Counted from the first letter of the stretch, positions 33,902 to 43,351 are shown. The stretch is DNA of 44,432 nt from Planctomycetota bacterium (GCA_030836185.1 JAURQH010000048.1:1-44432); one strand, 5' to 3'. The notes: generated by a model from the sequence alone, not told the origin. Program-made: numbers and translations.

Positions 33902-34780
33902 ATGTCACACCCACTCGACAGCTTTGAAAAAAAACACGATTACCTCATCGGCATCGACTCCGACGGCTGTGCCTTTGATGCGATGGAGATCAAGCACAAA
34001 GAATGCTTCATCCCCAACTTCATCAAGCACTTCAAACTGCAACCAGTTTCCAAATACGCACGCGAAGCAGCCGAGTTCACCAACCTGTACTCCAAAAGTC
34101 GCGGAGCAAACCGCTTCCTTTCGTACATGGAAGCTCTCGACCTGTTGGAAGAACGGCCAGAAGTAATCGCCCGGAATGCCGACATCCCCAAGCTGCAAGG
34201 GGTACGTGATTGGACCAAACGAGAAACCAAACTCGGCAACCCGGCATTAAAAGCAGCCGTTGAAGAAACCGGTGATGCCGATTTGAAAATCGCTCTGGCA
34301 TGGTCGCTGGCCGTGAATGAAACCGTCGCCGACATCGTCACCGGCGTTCCACCATTTCCGCTGGTCCGTGAGTCGCTCGACAAACTGTCTTCACAAGCCG
34401 ACATGATTGTCTGCTCTTCCACACCCTCGGCTGCGTTACAAACCGAATGGACAGAACACGGCTTGGTCCAATTCGTGCAAGCGATCTGTGGACAGGAAGC
34501 GGGAAACAAGAAAGAGATTCTCTCCAAAGCAATGGAACACGGCTACGACAAGAGTAAATGTCTGATGATGGGTGATGCTCCGGGGGATATGAATGCCGCC
34601 ATGGCGGTTGGCATCTTGTACTTCCCCATCAATCCGGGTCACGAAGATGCCAGTTGGGAGAAGTTCCACAACGAGGGACTGCAAAAGTTCCTCGATGGCA
34701 CCTTTGCCGGCAGCTATCAGGAAGAACTGATCAACGAGTTCAACACCTACTTGCCAGAAATCCCACCCTGGAAGAAATAG
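33902..34780 (+). CDS. HAD-family hydrolase
   Basis: A 292-residue haloacid-dehalogenase-superfamily phosphatase or phosphonatase-like enzyme. Motif I is IGIDSDGCAFD, with the nucleophile and acid aspartates in DSD; motif II is the serine/threonine in IVCSSTPSAAL; a lysine lies in AGNKKEILSKAM; motif III is MMGDAPGDMNAAM, coordinating Mg. A long helical cap (about 30-180) sits between motifs I and II. The natural substrate is unknown. ATG 33902 starts MSHPLDSFEKKHDYLIG; the frame extends further upstream across the repeat, which is not coding. A strong terminator follows. Confidence 0.86.
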   Translation: MSHPLDSFEKKHDYLIGIDSDGCAFDAMEIKHKECFIPNFIKHFKLQPVSKYAREAAEFTNLYSKSRGANRFLSYMEALDLLEERPEVIARNADIPKLQGVRDWTKRETKLGNPALKAAVEETGDADLKIALAWSLAVNETVADIVTGVPPFPLVRESLDKLSSQADMIVCSSTPSAALQTEWTEHGLVQFVQAICGQEAGNKKEILSKAMEHGYDKSKCLMMGDAPGDMNAAMAVGILYFPINPGHEDASWEKFHNEGLQKFLDGTFAGSYQEELINEFNTYLPEIPPWKK

Positions 34781-34807
34781 AATCTCGATATCATCAGATG
34801 GTTTCAC

Positions 34808-34842
34808 AGCGGGAGTTCCAGAAATGGGACTCCCGCTTTTTT
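34808..34842 (+). terminator. rho-independent terminator after the HAD gene
   Basis: AGCGGGAGT (34808-34816) pairs with ACTCCCGCT (34829-34837), followed by T residues to 34842. It starts 27 bp after the stop codon. Confidence 0.9.
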
Positions 34843-34939
34843 GTGCGCGAAGTTTTGAGGCTCCCTGAAAAACAGTGTTCAGATCACCCCTGCATGTTGG
34901 TAGGATGAGCGAGTTCCATTCACCAAGCCCCGCATCGAC

Positions 34940-35959
34940 ATGACCGATCCTGAAACGCCTTCCGCAGAAACTCCCGACATAAGCCCCGTCGCACCAACCA
35001 AACCTCCCAGGAAAAAGCGAGGCTGTCTACGTTGGTTATTGTTGATTGGACTCATTTCCATCAGCGGAACGGTCTTCTATGTCAATTACTGGTTGTATCA
35101 CCCCGTCGGTGAAGGACCGGCAGGTCCCACAGTTTCTTCGGCGGCTTTTGAAGAGACTTGGACAGAGCGTCCCGTTGTCTTACTCGGGTTTGGAGACAGT
35201 ATTATCTCCGGTTACGGCGCATCGAGCGGAAAATCGGTCTTCCAACGCCTCGTCAAAAACCCGGAGGATGAGTTCCCTGAAATGTTGGGGATTTCATTGT
35301 CGGCAGTGCTGCCAAATTTGTCAGAAAACAATGTTGCTCTCTCAGGCTCTACGTCACTCGAACATCTCGACATTCTGATCCCCAAAGTCCCCGAATATTC
35401 CGAGGATGTTTTCGGGATCGTCATTGCCACTATCGGCGGTAACGATGTCATCCACATGTATGGCCGCACTCCGCCACGGGAAGGGGCCATGTATGGCGCG
35501 ACGGTCGAACAGGCGAGACCCTGGTTCAAGAATTTTGAAGTGCGTCTCAATACGATTCTGGATGAAATCGCCTCTCGATTTCCCGGAGGACATCAGGTTT
35601 TCCTCGCCGACATTTACGACCCCACCGACGGAATTGGTGACACCACAAATGCAGGCTTGCCAGCGTGGTCTGAAGGAATCAAAGTTTTAGATGCATACAA
35701 CGAGATCATTCGCCGAACTTGCGAACAACGCGACGACACAACTCTGATCACCATGCACGCAGAGTTTATGGGGCACGGCATCCACTCGCGACAGTTCTGG
35801 CGTTCCTTCTATCACGAGGATGATCCCGGATACTGGTACTGGGATAATCTCGAAGATCCCAACGACCGAGGCTACGACGCTCTCCGCCGACTATTCCTGA
35901 ATGCTATGTCGGAAGTGCTACCAAAGCGATTGAAGACGACTCCTGCCGAGAAAAATTGA
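34940..35959 (+). CDS. membrane-anchored SGNH/GDSL-type hydrolase with an altered His motif
   Basis: A 339-residue protein. A proline-rich cytosolic start (residues 1-32) is followed by one membrane helix (LRWLLLIGLISISGTVFYVN), so the catalytic part is outside the membrane. Block I is GFGDSIISGYG with the Ser nucleophile, block III is IGGNDV with the oxyanion Asn. In block V, where the family has DxxHPN, this protein has DNLEDPNDRG, with Asp where the catalytic His should be; a GHGIHS segment earlier might substitute. It is followed by the DUF1501 gene after 58 bp. Substrate unknown. Confidence 0.8.
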   Translation: MTDPETPSAETPDISPVAPTKPPRKKRGCLRWLLLIGLISISGTVFYVNYWLYHPVGEGPAGPTVSSAAFEETWTERPVVLLGFGDSIISGYGASSGKSVFQRLVKNPEDEFPEMLGISLSAVLPNLSENNVALSGSTSLEHLDILIPKVPEYSEDVFGIVIATIGGNDVIHMYGRTPPREGAMYGATVEQARPWFKNFEVRLNTILDEIASRFPGGHQVFLADIYDPTDGIGDTTNAGLPAWSEGIKVLDAYNEIIRRTCEQRDDTTLITMHAEFMGHGIHSRQFWRSFYHEDDPGYWYWDNLEDPNDRGYDALRRLFLNAMSEVLPKRLKTTPAEKN

Positions 35960-36017
35960 CCTGATCGAACATTCGGAGTAGCTTGGAAGTAGCGCTGGAC
36001 TTTCGACGGGTACAACT

Positions 36018-37460
36018 ATGCTTGACATTCTGCTCGATCAATCTCATTCCACTCGTGCGCTGTGCCAGCCTCTTTCTCGGCGCAAGTGGCTGAGTATTGG
36101 TGGAGTGACGGGGTTGAGTTCTATGTTGTCAGGCAGCGCACAAGCTGACAAAAAACCGGCTGTCGAGATTCCCGGCTTCGGCAAAGCCAAGTCGGTCATC
36201 GTGGTTTTCGCCAGTGGTGGACAATCTCAGATTGATACCTGGGATCCCAAACCACATGCCCCGAAAGAAGTTCGTGGAAAGTTTTCACCGATTCAAACCA
36301 GTGTTCCCGGCACTTTCATCTGCGAACACATGCCCCGAATCGCCAAAATTGCCGACAAATTCACCATTGTGCGGAGCATGTCTCACGCCGATCTCGATCA
36401 TGGCTCGGCTTGCTATCTCTCCCTCACCGGACAATATCATCAACGGCGTTCTTCAAACCCCGATCCTTCGCCCAATGATCGGCCCTCTTACGCTGCCATC
36501 TATAAACACTTAAAACCTAACGCCGGTTTCGCGGAACCAGCCATCCATATCAACGGACCTTTGCTCGTGCCGATCAAAGTCAGTCCCGCGATGGATGGTG
36601 GACTGTTAGGACGAGATGCCCGACCGATGATCCTCGGCAATCTTCTGGCTGCCCCCGTTGTGATGCCGGGTCTTTCGCAACGCGAAGACTTGCCACAAGT
36701 TCGTTTGAATGCTCGCAAGTCTCTCCTTGAACAACTCGATCAAGAATCAGGTCGGCTTGAAAACGACGCCTCGATGCTCGATCTTGATACATTGTACGGT
36801 CGCGCGTTTGAAATGCTGAAACGCCCGGAAACGCGCAATGCCTTCAAACTTGAAGAAGAGCCCGAAGAACTTCGTCGTCGTTATGGTATGAACCGTTCGG
36901 GGCAAGCCTGTTTGCTGGCCCGACGGTTAGTGGAAGCGGGTGTCCCCATGACAACCGTCTTCTTCAATCAATCGGTGCGTGGGCAGGACACGGCCCCAGA
37001 GAACACCGATGCTTACGGGTGGGACACTCACAATGATATTTTCATGTCGTTGGAGGATCATCTACTCCCGCGCTTCGATCTCGCGTTTTCCGCATTGCTA
37101 GAAGATCTCGAACAACGAGGCTTGCTCGACGAAACTTTAGTATTATGCATGGGAGAATTCGGTCGAGCACCACTCATTGCTTTAGAAAAAAACTTTGTCG
37201 GCTCCTCACCAGGACGAAAGCATTGGTCGTTCGTCTATTCGATCGTGGCAGCCGGGGCAGGAGTCAGCAGAGGAAAGATTCTCGGTCAGTCAAACCGTAT
37301 CGGTGCCTATCCGGTCAATGAGAAATTTGCACCTTGGGATGTGACGGCAACGATATTTTCAGCCCTTGGCGTCAATCCAGCCGGTCATTTCACTGATTCC
37401 GCCGGGAGGCCTTTTCCGATCTCTGGAGGAAAAGTGATCTCTGGACTCTATTCAGGCTGA
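36018..37460 (+). CDS. DUF1501 family protein, probable Tat substrate
   Basis: A 480-residue exported protein of the planctomycete DUF1501 family, related to the alkaline-phosphatase/sulfatase fold but of unknown activity. The N-terminus has a twin-arginine-type signal, LSRRKWLSIGGVTGLSSMLS. Family motifs include VIVVFASGGQSQIDTWDPKP, PRIAKIADKFTIVRSMSHAD, LTGQYHQRR and DETLVLCMGEFGRAPLI near the end, with GRKHWSFVYSIVAAGAG. These proteins usually pair with a DUF1549/DUF1553 protein; here the nearest one is 30 kb away. The gene ends 17 bp from the convergent lipoprotein gene. Confidence 0.93.
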   Translation: MLDILLDQSHSTRALCQPLSRRKWLSIGGVTGLSSMLSGSAQADKKPAVEIPGFGKAKSVIVVFASGGQSQIDTWDPKPHAPKEVRGKFSPIQTSVPGTFICEHMPRIAKIADKFTIVRSMSHADLDHGSACYLSLTGQYHQRRSSNPDPSPNDRPSYAAIYKHLKPNAGFAEPAIHINGPLLVPIKVSPAMDGGLLGRDARPMILGNLLAAPVVMPGLSQREDLPQVRLNARKSLLEQLDQESGRLENDASMLDLDTLYGRAFEMLKRPETRNAFKLEEEPEELRRRYGMNRSGQACLLARRLVEAGVPMTTVFFNQSVRGQDTAPENTDAYGWDTHNDIFMSLEDHLLPRFDLAFSALLEDLEQRGLLDETLVLCMGEFGRAPLIALEKNFVGSSPGRKHWSFVYSIVAAGAGVSRGKILGQSNRIGAYPVNEKFAPWDVTATIFSALGVNPAGHFTDSAGRPFPISGGKVISGLYSG

Positions 37461-37477
37461 ATGACCCGGCAAACCTT

Positions 37478-37948
37478 TCAAGACTTCTTCAATATCAGTT
37501 CGACCGGTTTTCCCTCTTCGACAACAACTTCCAATTTTGATCGTTCGGGATTGCTGTAGTAAGGAGGTAGTGTTTCCTGGGCGGGAGATTCAATCGCCGG
37601 TGTCTCATCATCGGCGGCGACAGGACTTCCATCCGGCATGAGCCGTTTGCTGACAGTGACCTTGTATGTTCCGGCTGGTAAACCCGTTCCTCCGCGAGCG
37701 TATAACACTTCCTGGAACGCACCAGACTCATCCGTTCTGACAGAACCACCAATCCCCTCGGTCGTACCAGTTGGCACGAACGTCAGGTCCGCAGCCACCA
37801 ATGGTTCATCACCCAGCAAAACTTTGCCTGTCACTTCAGACAGCGATGGTCCTTCTGGAGCATCGGAACCACCACAGCCCGCCAACAACACAAAACCAAA
37901 GAAAACCATGAAAACTAAAACAGGAGGAACCTTATCAAAATCAGACAT
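37478..37948 (-). CDS. lipoprotein with a carboxypeptidase-regulatory-like beta domain
   Basis: A 156-residue lipoprotein. The lipobox is FVLLAGCGG, with the Cys as lipid attachment site. The mature part is a single transthyretin-like/carboxypeptidase regulatory fold (SEVTGKVLLGDEPLVAADLT, SGAFQEV, GLPAGTYKVTVSKR), as found in many planctomycete lipoproteins encoded next to DUF1559 genes. It is 97 bp downstream of the DUF1559 gene on the same strand, the usual pairing. AAGGA lies about 10 bases before ATG 37948. Function unknown. Confidence 0.87.
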   Translation of the reverse strand: MSDFDKVPPVLVFMVFFGFVLLAGCGGSDAPEGPSLSEVTGKVLLGDEPLVAADLTFVPTGTTEGIGGSVRTDESGAFQEVLYARGGTGLPAGTYKVTVSKRLMPDGSPVAADDETPAIESPAQETLPPYYSNPERSKLEVVVEEGKPVELILKKS

Positions 37949-38045
37949 TAGACAACTTTCCTTGCTGAGCGAACCATTTTTGGAAACTTAAATCGATCTG
38001 TCATCATGACAATCATGACACCGCTGTTCTTGCACCTGAGATCAA

Positions 38046-39020
38046 TCAGAATTCTCCAATAACATTTCCGTCTCCCATTCGGGCCAAATTCAACAGGGTG
38101 GTGTAATTAATGTTCTCGGAAATGAATCGGACCGACCCATCAGCCAAGGTGACCTGTACTCCACCTGTATGCAAACTCCCGGCTTGCCCCCAACTGTTCA
38201 GCACGCCCACTGCTGGGGTCGTCGAGCCTGAGGGAATGTCCCAGACATTCAAGCCACCGGTGACATCGGCACCTGACTGAACCCAACCTCGGTAACCCCA
38301 GGGAATCCCGTCACCATTGGCGACTTCGCGTGTGGTCTCAGCAAACATAATCGTATTTGTAGTGCCATCTGTCACATCACGCATCTTGGTATCGCTATTG
38401 TGGCCAACGATAAATCGAGTGGCTCTTGATTGTTTTTGATAATAATAACAGTCACCAAGAATGCTTCGGCTGGAACTGAAATCGTAATTGGTCATTGCCC
38501 CATTCAATCCGGGACCCGGCCCATACGCGCCACCTGTTTCCACGCGGCGGCCATCGTCTGAAGGACAAGAGAAAACATCGAGAAAAGTCCCCATCAACGT
38601 GGCATTTGGAATGAGATCATTCCCGAGAACTCCACCTGATCCTGTATAGCCACAACAAAAACCAGTATCCTGATCGGAGTGGGCGGCCGATTGATCCAAT
38701 TGATTATAGATCGGGGATTGATCGAGAAACGGCAGCAACAAAGCCAATCCATTCTTGTTATGGATGTTCGCGATCGGTACTTCCGAGCCGTTCACCCGGC
38801 ACCAACCCAAACTAATGGCGCTCGGAACAAACACCTTATGGGTATCATGGTAGTTGTGCATCGCCAAGGCGATTTGTTTCAACTTGTTTTTGCAAGTGGA
38901 TCGGCGGGCCGCTTCGCGAGCTTGTTGCACAGCCGGCAACAATAAAGCGACGAGAACAGCAATGATCGCAATCACAACCAGCAGTTCGATCAATGTGAAT
39001 CCGCGACGTTGGCGACTCAT
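38046..39020 (-). CDS. DUF1559 protein with type IV pilin-like N-terminus
   Basis: A 324-residue pseudopilin-like protein. The N-terminal cleavage and methylation signal [20 protein letters not shown] is followed by the membrane helix and [20 protein letters not shown], the hallmark of planctomycete DUF1559 proteins. The C-terminal half has the typical [11 protein letters not shown] and [21 protein letters not shown] motifs. AGGGG is 7 bases upstream of ATG 39020. Planctomycetes carry many such genes, usually paired with a lipoprotein as here. It is likely assembled at the cell surface by a type II/IV-like machinery. Confidence 0.95.
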   Translation of the reverse strand: MSRQRRGFTLIELLVVIAIIAVLVALLLPAVQQAREAARRSTCKNKLKQIALAMHNYHDTHKVFVPSAISLGWCRVNGSEVPIANIHNKNGLALLLPFLDQSPIYNQLDQSAAHSDQDTGFCCGYTGSGGVLGNDLIPNATLMGTFLDVFSCPSDDGRRVETGGAYGPGPGLNGAMTNYDFSSSRSILGDCYYYQKQSRATRFIVGHNSDTKMRDVTDGTTNTIMFAETTREVANGDGIPWGYRGWVQSGADVTGGLNVWDIPSGSTTPAVGVLNSWGQAGSLHTGGVQVTLADGSVRFISENINYTTLLNLARMGDGNVIGEF

Positions 39021-39060
39021 AACAATGCCCCTGAAAAAAGATGGAAACTCAGTAAGACCG

Positions 39061-39087
39061 TTGTTGTCAGGAGCACTCTGTCAACAA
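39061..39087. promoter_or_regulatory. inverted repeat upstream of the DUF1559 gene
   Basis: TTGTTGTCAG and CTGTCAACAA are inverted copies with nine of ten positions matching and a 7-bp spacer, 41-67 bp upstream of the start codon. The placement and symmetry suit a dimeric-regulator operator. No regulator gene is adjacent and no sure promoter was recognised, so this is a candidate only. Confidence 0.35.
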
Positions 39088-39453
39088 GATCATTTTAAAG
39101 GATGCAAATGCCGCGCCAGCCAACAAGGATCCATGCGTTAACACTCATAATCGTTGATATCAAAGCAGATAGGCTGACTAGTATTTATGTACACAATATC
39201 ATTTCGTGGCAGTTGCTTTGTTCCTCAACACTTCTGCGTAATAAGCTTGCGGGAGTAGGATTCATTAGCAAAAGACACAACGCCATTCAATTTTTACCAT
39301 CATTCAGTCGTCCGGGAATTGGTCCAGGTCATTGCACGGCGATTACGATCATTCCAAAATTTGCCTGAGCGTACTTTGCATCAACTCTCCAATATTTAAA
39401 TCCTCAAAGCATCTTTCGATATCGAGAGCCATTTGAATCACAGATGCATTAAG
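39088..39453. other. intergenic region without a convincing gene
   Basis: About 370 bp between divergently transcribed DUF1559 and methyltransferase genes. A plus-strand frame (39102-39368) lacks a ribosome site and a protein-like composition. The region presumably carries both promoters; no clear -35/-10 pair, repeat or RNA gene was seen. Confidence 0.5.
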
Positions 39454-40272
39454 ATGAGCCTCATGGCAGACTCGAAAAACGACAACACACTCACCTCAAC
39501 CGAATACTGGCAAGAAGATTTTTGGAAAATCGGCGAGGCAGAGATTCCCAATCTCGAAATCGACATTCACGATCTCGAATATCGTGAACTGCATCAGTTT
39601 CTCAAACAGCATCTCCCCAGCCAAAATAATCTTCGAGTCCTTGAACTTGGCTGCCATCCCGGACGTTTCTTGTGGTATTTCCACACTCACTTTGGCTATC
39701 AAGTGGAAGGTGTTGAATATGTCGGTCCCGCCTGCCAACTCACACAGAAGGCTTTAGAGTCACATCAAATTCCGACAAAAATTCATCACGCGGATTTCCT
39801 AAAATTCGAGTCTCCTGATGAACCTTTTGACATTGTCTTTAGTGCGGGGCTGGTCGAACATTTTGTCGATGTCTCACCCGCGATCCGAGGTCACACAGAG
39901 CTGACCAAACCGGGGGGACTTGTTGTAATCGTCATCCCCAATCACGCCGGCCTCAATGGCGCTATCCTCAAACACATTGATCGAAAAGTTTACGACGCGC
40001 ATAACCACATGTCGTATCGAGATCTGAAACGTGTCTGCGATCAAGATCCTGAACTGGAATTCGTGACCGGCGGTTATCTCAGCCGCTTCAACCTCTCTCC
40101 TTCCAATTTCTTTCAACACAAATTGGAGAAATGGCCACTTTGGTTCTATAAGGTGGTCTTCAAGCTGTATTCTCTCTCTATGCGGGCAGCAAGAATTCTT
40201 CCCAACACACGCTGTCTTTCTCCCAACACAATTCTGATTGCCAGAAGAAAAGAAAACGCCCATCCCTCATAA
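39454..40272 (+). CDS. class I SAM-dependent methyltransferase
   Basis: A 272-residue Rossmann-fold methyltransferase. The SAM-binding motif I is VLELGCHPGRFLW (standard ELGxGxG varied, with Cys-His-Pro), the acidic residue of motif II is in VEGVEYVG, and motif IV is FDIVFSAGLVEHF; motif V is KPGGLVVIVIPN. The C-terminus is basic and hydrophobic (LWFYKVVFKLYSLSMRAAR), possibly membrane-associated. It faces the glycosyltransferase gene and may belong to a polysaccharide or lipid-modification pathway. ATG 39454 is taken; ATG 39463 is about as likely and would drop three residues. Confidence 0.85.
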   Translation: MSLMADSKNDNTLTSTEYWQEDFWKIGEAEIPNLEIDIHDLEYRELHQFLKQHLPSQNNLRVLELGCHPGRFLWYFHTHFGYQVEGVEYVGPACQLTQKALESHQIPTKIHHADFLKFESPDEPFDIVFSAGLVEHFVDVSPAIRGHTELTKPGGLVVIVIPNHAGLNGAILKHIDRKVYDAHNHMSYRDLKRVCDQDPELEFVTGGYLSRFNLSPSNFFQHKLEKWPLWFYKVVFKLYSLSMRAARILPNTRCLSPNTILIARRKENAHPS

Positions 40273-40285
40273 TACAACTGAGAGT

Positions 40286-41593
40286 TCAAAGACGTTTCAG
40301 CAGTTTGGCAACTTCTGAAACAGAATTCCGAATATCGTGATGCTGACAAATGTAGTCTCGTGCCGAATCTGCATTGCCATTCGATTTATCAATAGAAATC
40401 TCTTGGACTAAACCTCCCAATTGCTCCATCGAACCCTGAGCACAGACTCCCGCTTTTGATGCTTCGAGAAATTCCTCACACACCTTGAATGAAGCAACAG
40501 GAACGCCCGATGCGGCCGCTTGCAGAAAAGTATTGGGAAAACCTTCCGAATCAGAGGTATTCACCAAAGCCACTGCGTGTCGATAGACGGCCGGCATGTC
40601 GGGGAACGGGACACGATCAATAATTTTCAAATTTGCTGGTGCCGATTGACGCACCTCTGCCGCAAGCTGTTCGTCACCGGGATTCATGATCATCAGAAAA
40701 GTTTGATCAGGACACAATCGCGCCAATTCAGGCATCAACTGAGGCTGTTTCTGATTTCGCTCGGCACGCCCTACCCACAAGACATAGCGATCAAACCCTT
40801 CTACTTCTGCTGGCAACTTCGAAGATTCCAGACGGTGATCCCATTCTTCGAGATCGATAGGATTCCCCATGAGTTCTCCCGACCGACCGAAATTCTCTTC
40901 AAGCATTTTCAGTTGCTCGGGAGTCTGCACGATTACCTGATCAGCATTCTCGACAGAATAATGACAGGCTTTCGCGGGACTATGGTAGATATTCACATAG
41001 TCCGACTCTGCCGTGTATCGCTCATCGAGATCGATATCGCTGGCAATGAATAGAACTGATTTCTTTCCTGCGGCTTTCGCCGAAGCAATGACCGCCGCAC
41101 TGACAACATTCACACCAAAGCAGGCCAAAATATCGGTGTTCATCTCGGAGAACAGTTTGACCGGTTGAACAGGATCCGACTTTGCATGAAACACAGGCCG
41201 AAACGGTTCATACAGCGCCAGCACAGGCAATTGCCAAAGCAATTCGATTCGACACTCTTTGAAACTCAACCACGGAAATCTCTGCTTTCGCTTCACAGAG
41301 CGAGAGACGGTATTGCGAATTTCCGCGAACCGGTCGTAAACGGGAACAATTTGCACGCCGTCATATTCGAATTTCAGAATCGTTTCGGAAGTACGAACCA
41401 GGAACGAAACCTCGATATCTGCCTGTTGAGATAATGCCCGCGCCAATAACCAGGATCTTGTCTCGATCCCGCCGATTCCTCCCGAGACACGAGAATCAAT
41501 CGCGGGATACGCATCCAGTACGACAAAACAGACGCGCAATGGCCGATCGACAGAGTCGTCCCTGCTGCGATTGTCTTCATTTGTAGAGGCCAT
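40286..41593 (-). CDS. GT4 family glycosyltransferase
   Basis: A 435-residue GT-B fold glycosyltransferase. The N-terminal acceptor domain has GGIGGIETRSWLLARAL; the C-terminal donor-binding domain has VLWVGRAERNQKQPQLMPEL and the EX7E-type signature DSEGFPNTFLQAAASGVPVA. The donor and acceptor cannot be read; a role in exopolysaccharide or surface glycan synthesis is plausible. ATG 41593 has GAGAG about 5 bases upstream; TTG 41605 is an alternative. It converges with the methyltransferase gene (13-bp gap) and diverges from gnd. Confidence 0.88.
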   Translation of the reverse strand: MASTNEDNRSRDDSVDRPLRVCFVVLDAYPAIDSRVSGGIGGIETRSWLLARALSQQADIEVSFLVRTSETILKFEYDGVQIVPVYDRFAEIRNTVSRSVKRKQRFPWLSFKECRIELLWQLPVLALYEPFRPVFHAKSDPVQPVKLFSEMNTDILACFGVNVVSAAVIASAKAAGKKSVLFIASDIDLDERYTAESDYVNIYHSPAKACHYSVENADQVIVQTPEQLKMLEENFGRSGELMGNPIDLEEWDHRLESSKLPAEVEGFDRYVLWVGRAERNQKQPQLMPELARLCPDQTFLMIMNPGDEQLAAEVRQSAPANLKIIDRVPFPDMPAVYRHAVALVNTSDSEGFPNTFLQAAASGVPVASFKVCEEFLEASKAGVCAQGSMEQLGGLVQEISIDKSNGNADSARDYICQHHDIRNSVSEVAKLLKRL

Positions 41594-41681
41594 CAGAACT
41601 CTCAATTCTCGGGATATTCGAGCATCCTAGCGAAAGCGGTATCTCCTCGCGAGTTGTAAAAACAGCTCTCCTCCCGTTCGC

Positions 41682-41710
41682 TTCAACTTTGCTGCCGGGA
41701 TCTTTATACT
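41682..41710 (+). promoter_or_regulatory. candidate sigma-70 promoter of gnd
   Basis: TTCAAC (41682-41687) and TATACT (41705-41710) are separated by 17 bp, placing a start site about 65 bases before the gnd ATG. The -10 matches consensus well, the -35 only moderately. Confidence 0.35.
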
Positions 41711-41783
41711 TTGACCCTGAAAACATGTGAAGGAGAGCCCTTCATCATCATATTTCCACACTCGAAACCAACCGGAAGCTGAA

Positions 41784-43247
41784 ATGTCCCAACACGATAT
41801 CGGACTCGTCGGACTGGCCGTCATGGGCCAGAATCTCGTTCTCAACATCGCCAATCATGGATTCTCCATCGGCGTGTTTAACCGTACCGCAGCCACGACG
41901 GATGAATTTGTCGGCGGCCTGAAAGACGAACCCGAAGACAAAGTCTGGGAAGGAACCGCCGACCGAATCGGTGGCTACCACGAACTCAAAGACCTCGTCG
42001 CCAATCTTAAACGCCCCCGCCGTGTGATGATCATGGTGAAAGCAGGCGGCCCTGTCGATGCTGTGATCGAAGAACTGAAAACATTGCTCGAACCGGGCGA
42101 CATCATCATCGATGGTGGCAACTCCGACTTCGTCGATACCAACCGTCGTTCGAAAGAACTGCGAGGCGCCGACTTCCTGTTCATCGGCACGGGAGTCTCG
42201 GGTGGAGAAGAAGGAGCTCTCAAAGGGCCATCCATCATGCCGGGTGGACACAAAGAAGCTTGGCCACACGTCAAAGACATTCTGCAATCGATCTCAGCCA
42301 AAGTGGACGACGATGTTCCCTGTTGTGATTGGGTCGGCGAAGATGGAGCAGGGCACTACGTCAAGATGGTCCACAACGGCATCGAGTACGGCGACATGCA
42401 GCTCATCTGCGAAGCGTATTTCATGCTCAAGCATATGCTCGGCCTGTCGAACGATGAACTCTATCAAGTCTTCAAAGAGTGGAACTCCAGCGAACTCGAC
42501 AGTTATCTGATCGAGATCACTCGTGACATCTTCACTGTCAAAGACAAAGAGACCGGCAACGATCTGGTCGATATGATTCTCGACACCGCCAAACAAAAAG
42601 GAACCGGCAAGTGGATGGGACAACACGCTCTCGATCTGGGTGTGCCGACGACTCTCATCACCGAAGCGGTTTACGCCCGTTGCCTTTCAGGACAGAAAGA
42701 CGCCCGCGTCCGTGCGTCGGAAGTTCTTGATGGTCCTGAAGTCAAATTTGATGGCGATAAACAACAATTTATCGATGACGTAAAGGCTGCCCTCTACGCC
42801 TCGAAGCTCGTCAGTTATGCTCAAGGTTACGTGCAACTTGACGCGGCTGCGGAAGAGTTTGGCTGGAACCTCGAAAACGGCCCCATCGCCCTTTTATGGC
42901 GTGGTGGATGCATCATTCGCTCCGCATTCCTCGGTGACATCAAAGCCGCTTTCGACAAGAACCCAAGCCTCGAAAACTTGTTGCTCGACGACTTCTTCAA
43001 ACAAGCCATCGATAAAGCTCAACCGAGCTGGCGTCGCGTCGTCTCGGCAGCCGTCAATAATGGCATTCCCGTTCCCGGTTTTAGTGCCGCATTGACTTAC
43101 TACGACGGCTATCGCCGTGATCGCTTGCCAGCGAATCTGCTGCAAGCACAACGAGATTACTTCGGTGCTCACACTTACGAGCGAACCGACAAAGAACGCG
43201 GCGAAACCTTCCACACCGACTGGATCCGCGAACGCAATTTAACGTAA
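41784..43247 (+). CDS. gnd: 6-phosphogluconate dehydrogenase (decarboxylating)
   Basis: A 487-residue NADP-dependent enzyme that converts 6-phosphogluconate to ribulose 5-phosphate in the oxidative pentose phosphate pathway. The Rossmann motif is GLVGLAVMGQNLVLNIANHG; further motifs are DGGNSDFVDT, GTGVSGGEEGALKGPSIMPG and the catalytic lysine region HYVKMVHNGIEYGDMQLICE, then GTGKWMGQHALDLGVP and NLLQAQRDYFGAHTYER. ATG 41784 (MSQHDIGLVG) is chosen because GGAAG precedes it and the family starts here, although the frame is open from 41727. With rpiB in the same window, pentose phosphate metabolism is represented twice but not in one operon. Confidence 0.97.
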   Translation: MSQHDIGLVGLAVMGQNLVLNIANHGFSIGVFNRTAATTDEFVGGLKDEPEDKVWEGTADRIGGYHELKDLVANLKRPRRVMIMVKAGGPVDAVIEELKTLLEPGDIIIDGGNSDFVDTNRRSKELRGADFLFIGTGVSGGEEGALKGPSIMPGGHKEAWPHVKDILQSISAKVDDDVPCCDWVGEDGAGHYVKMVHNGIEYGDMQLICEAYFMLKHMLGLSNDELYQVFKEWNSSELDSYLIEITRDIFTVKDKETGNDLVDMILDTAKQKGTGKWMGQHALDLGVPTTLITEAVYARCLSGQKDARVRASEVLDGPEVKFDGDKQQFIDDVKAALYASKLVSYAQGYVQLDAAAEEFGWNLENGPIALLWRGGCIIRSAFLGDIKAAFDKNPSLENLLLDDFFKQAIDKAQPSWRRVVSAAVNNGIPVPGFSAALTYYDGYRRDRLPANLLQAQRDYFGAHTYERTDKERGETFHTDWIRERNLT

Positions 43248-43254
43248 GAAGCTT

Positions 43255-43337
43255 CATAGCCCTCGGGCGCAAGCACTGAGGATGCGAGCAATCCCCAACT
43301 CGCACCCATCCCATGTGCTCGCGCACATGGGCTATGA
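43255..43337. repeat. composite inverted repeat with CATAGCCC ends
   Basis: The outer arms CATAGCCC (43255) and GGGCTATG (ending 43336) are inverted. Inside are GGATGCGAG (about 43280-43288) and CTCGCACCCATCC (about 43299-43311), a second inverted pair, and the hairpin CCCATGTGC-TC-GCGCACATGGG (about 43310-43331). Together they can fold into a multi-branched structure. It lies 8-90 bp after gnd and before a terminator, and differs from the GTAGG repeats, so it looks like a second repeat family. Confidence 0.75.
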
Positions 43338-43351
43338 CCAACGACACAAAC

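Noticed and set aside
39102-39368. 88-residue plus-strand frame between DUF1559 and the methyltransferase
   Set aside because: No ribosome site, weak protein-like composition and no recognisable motif.
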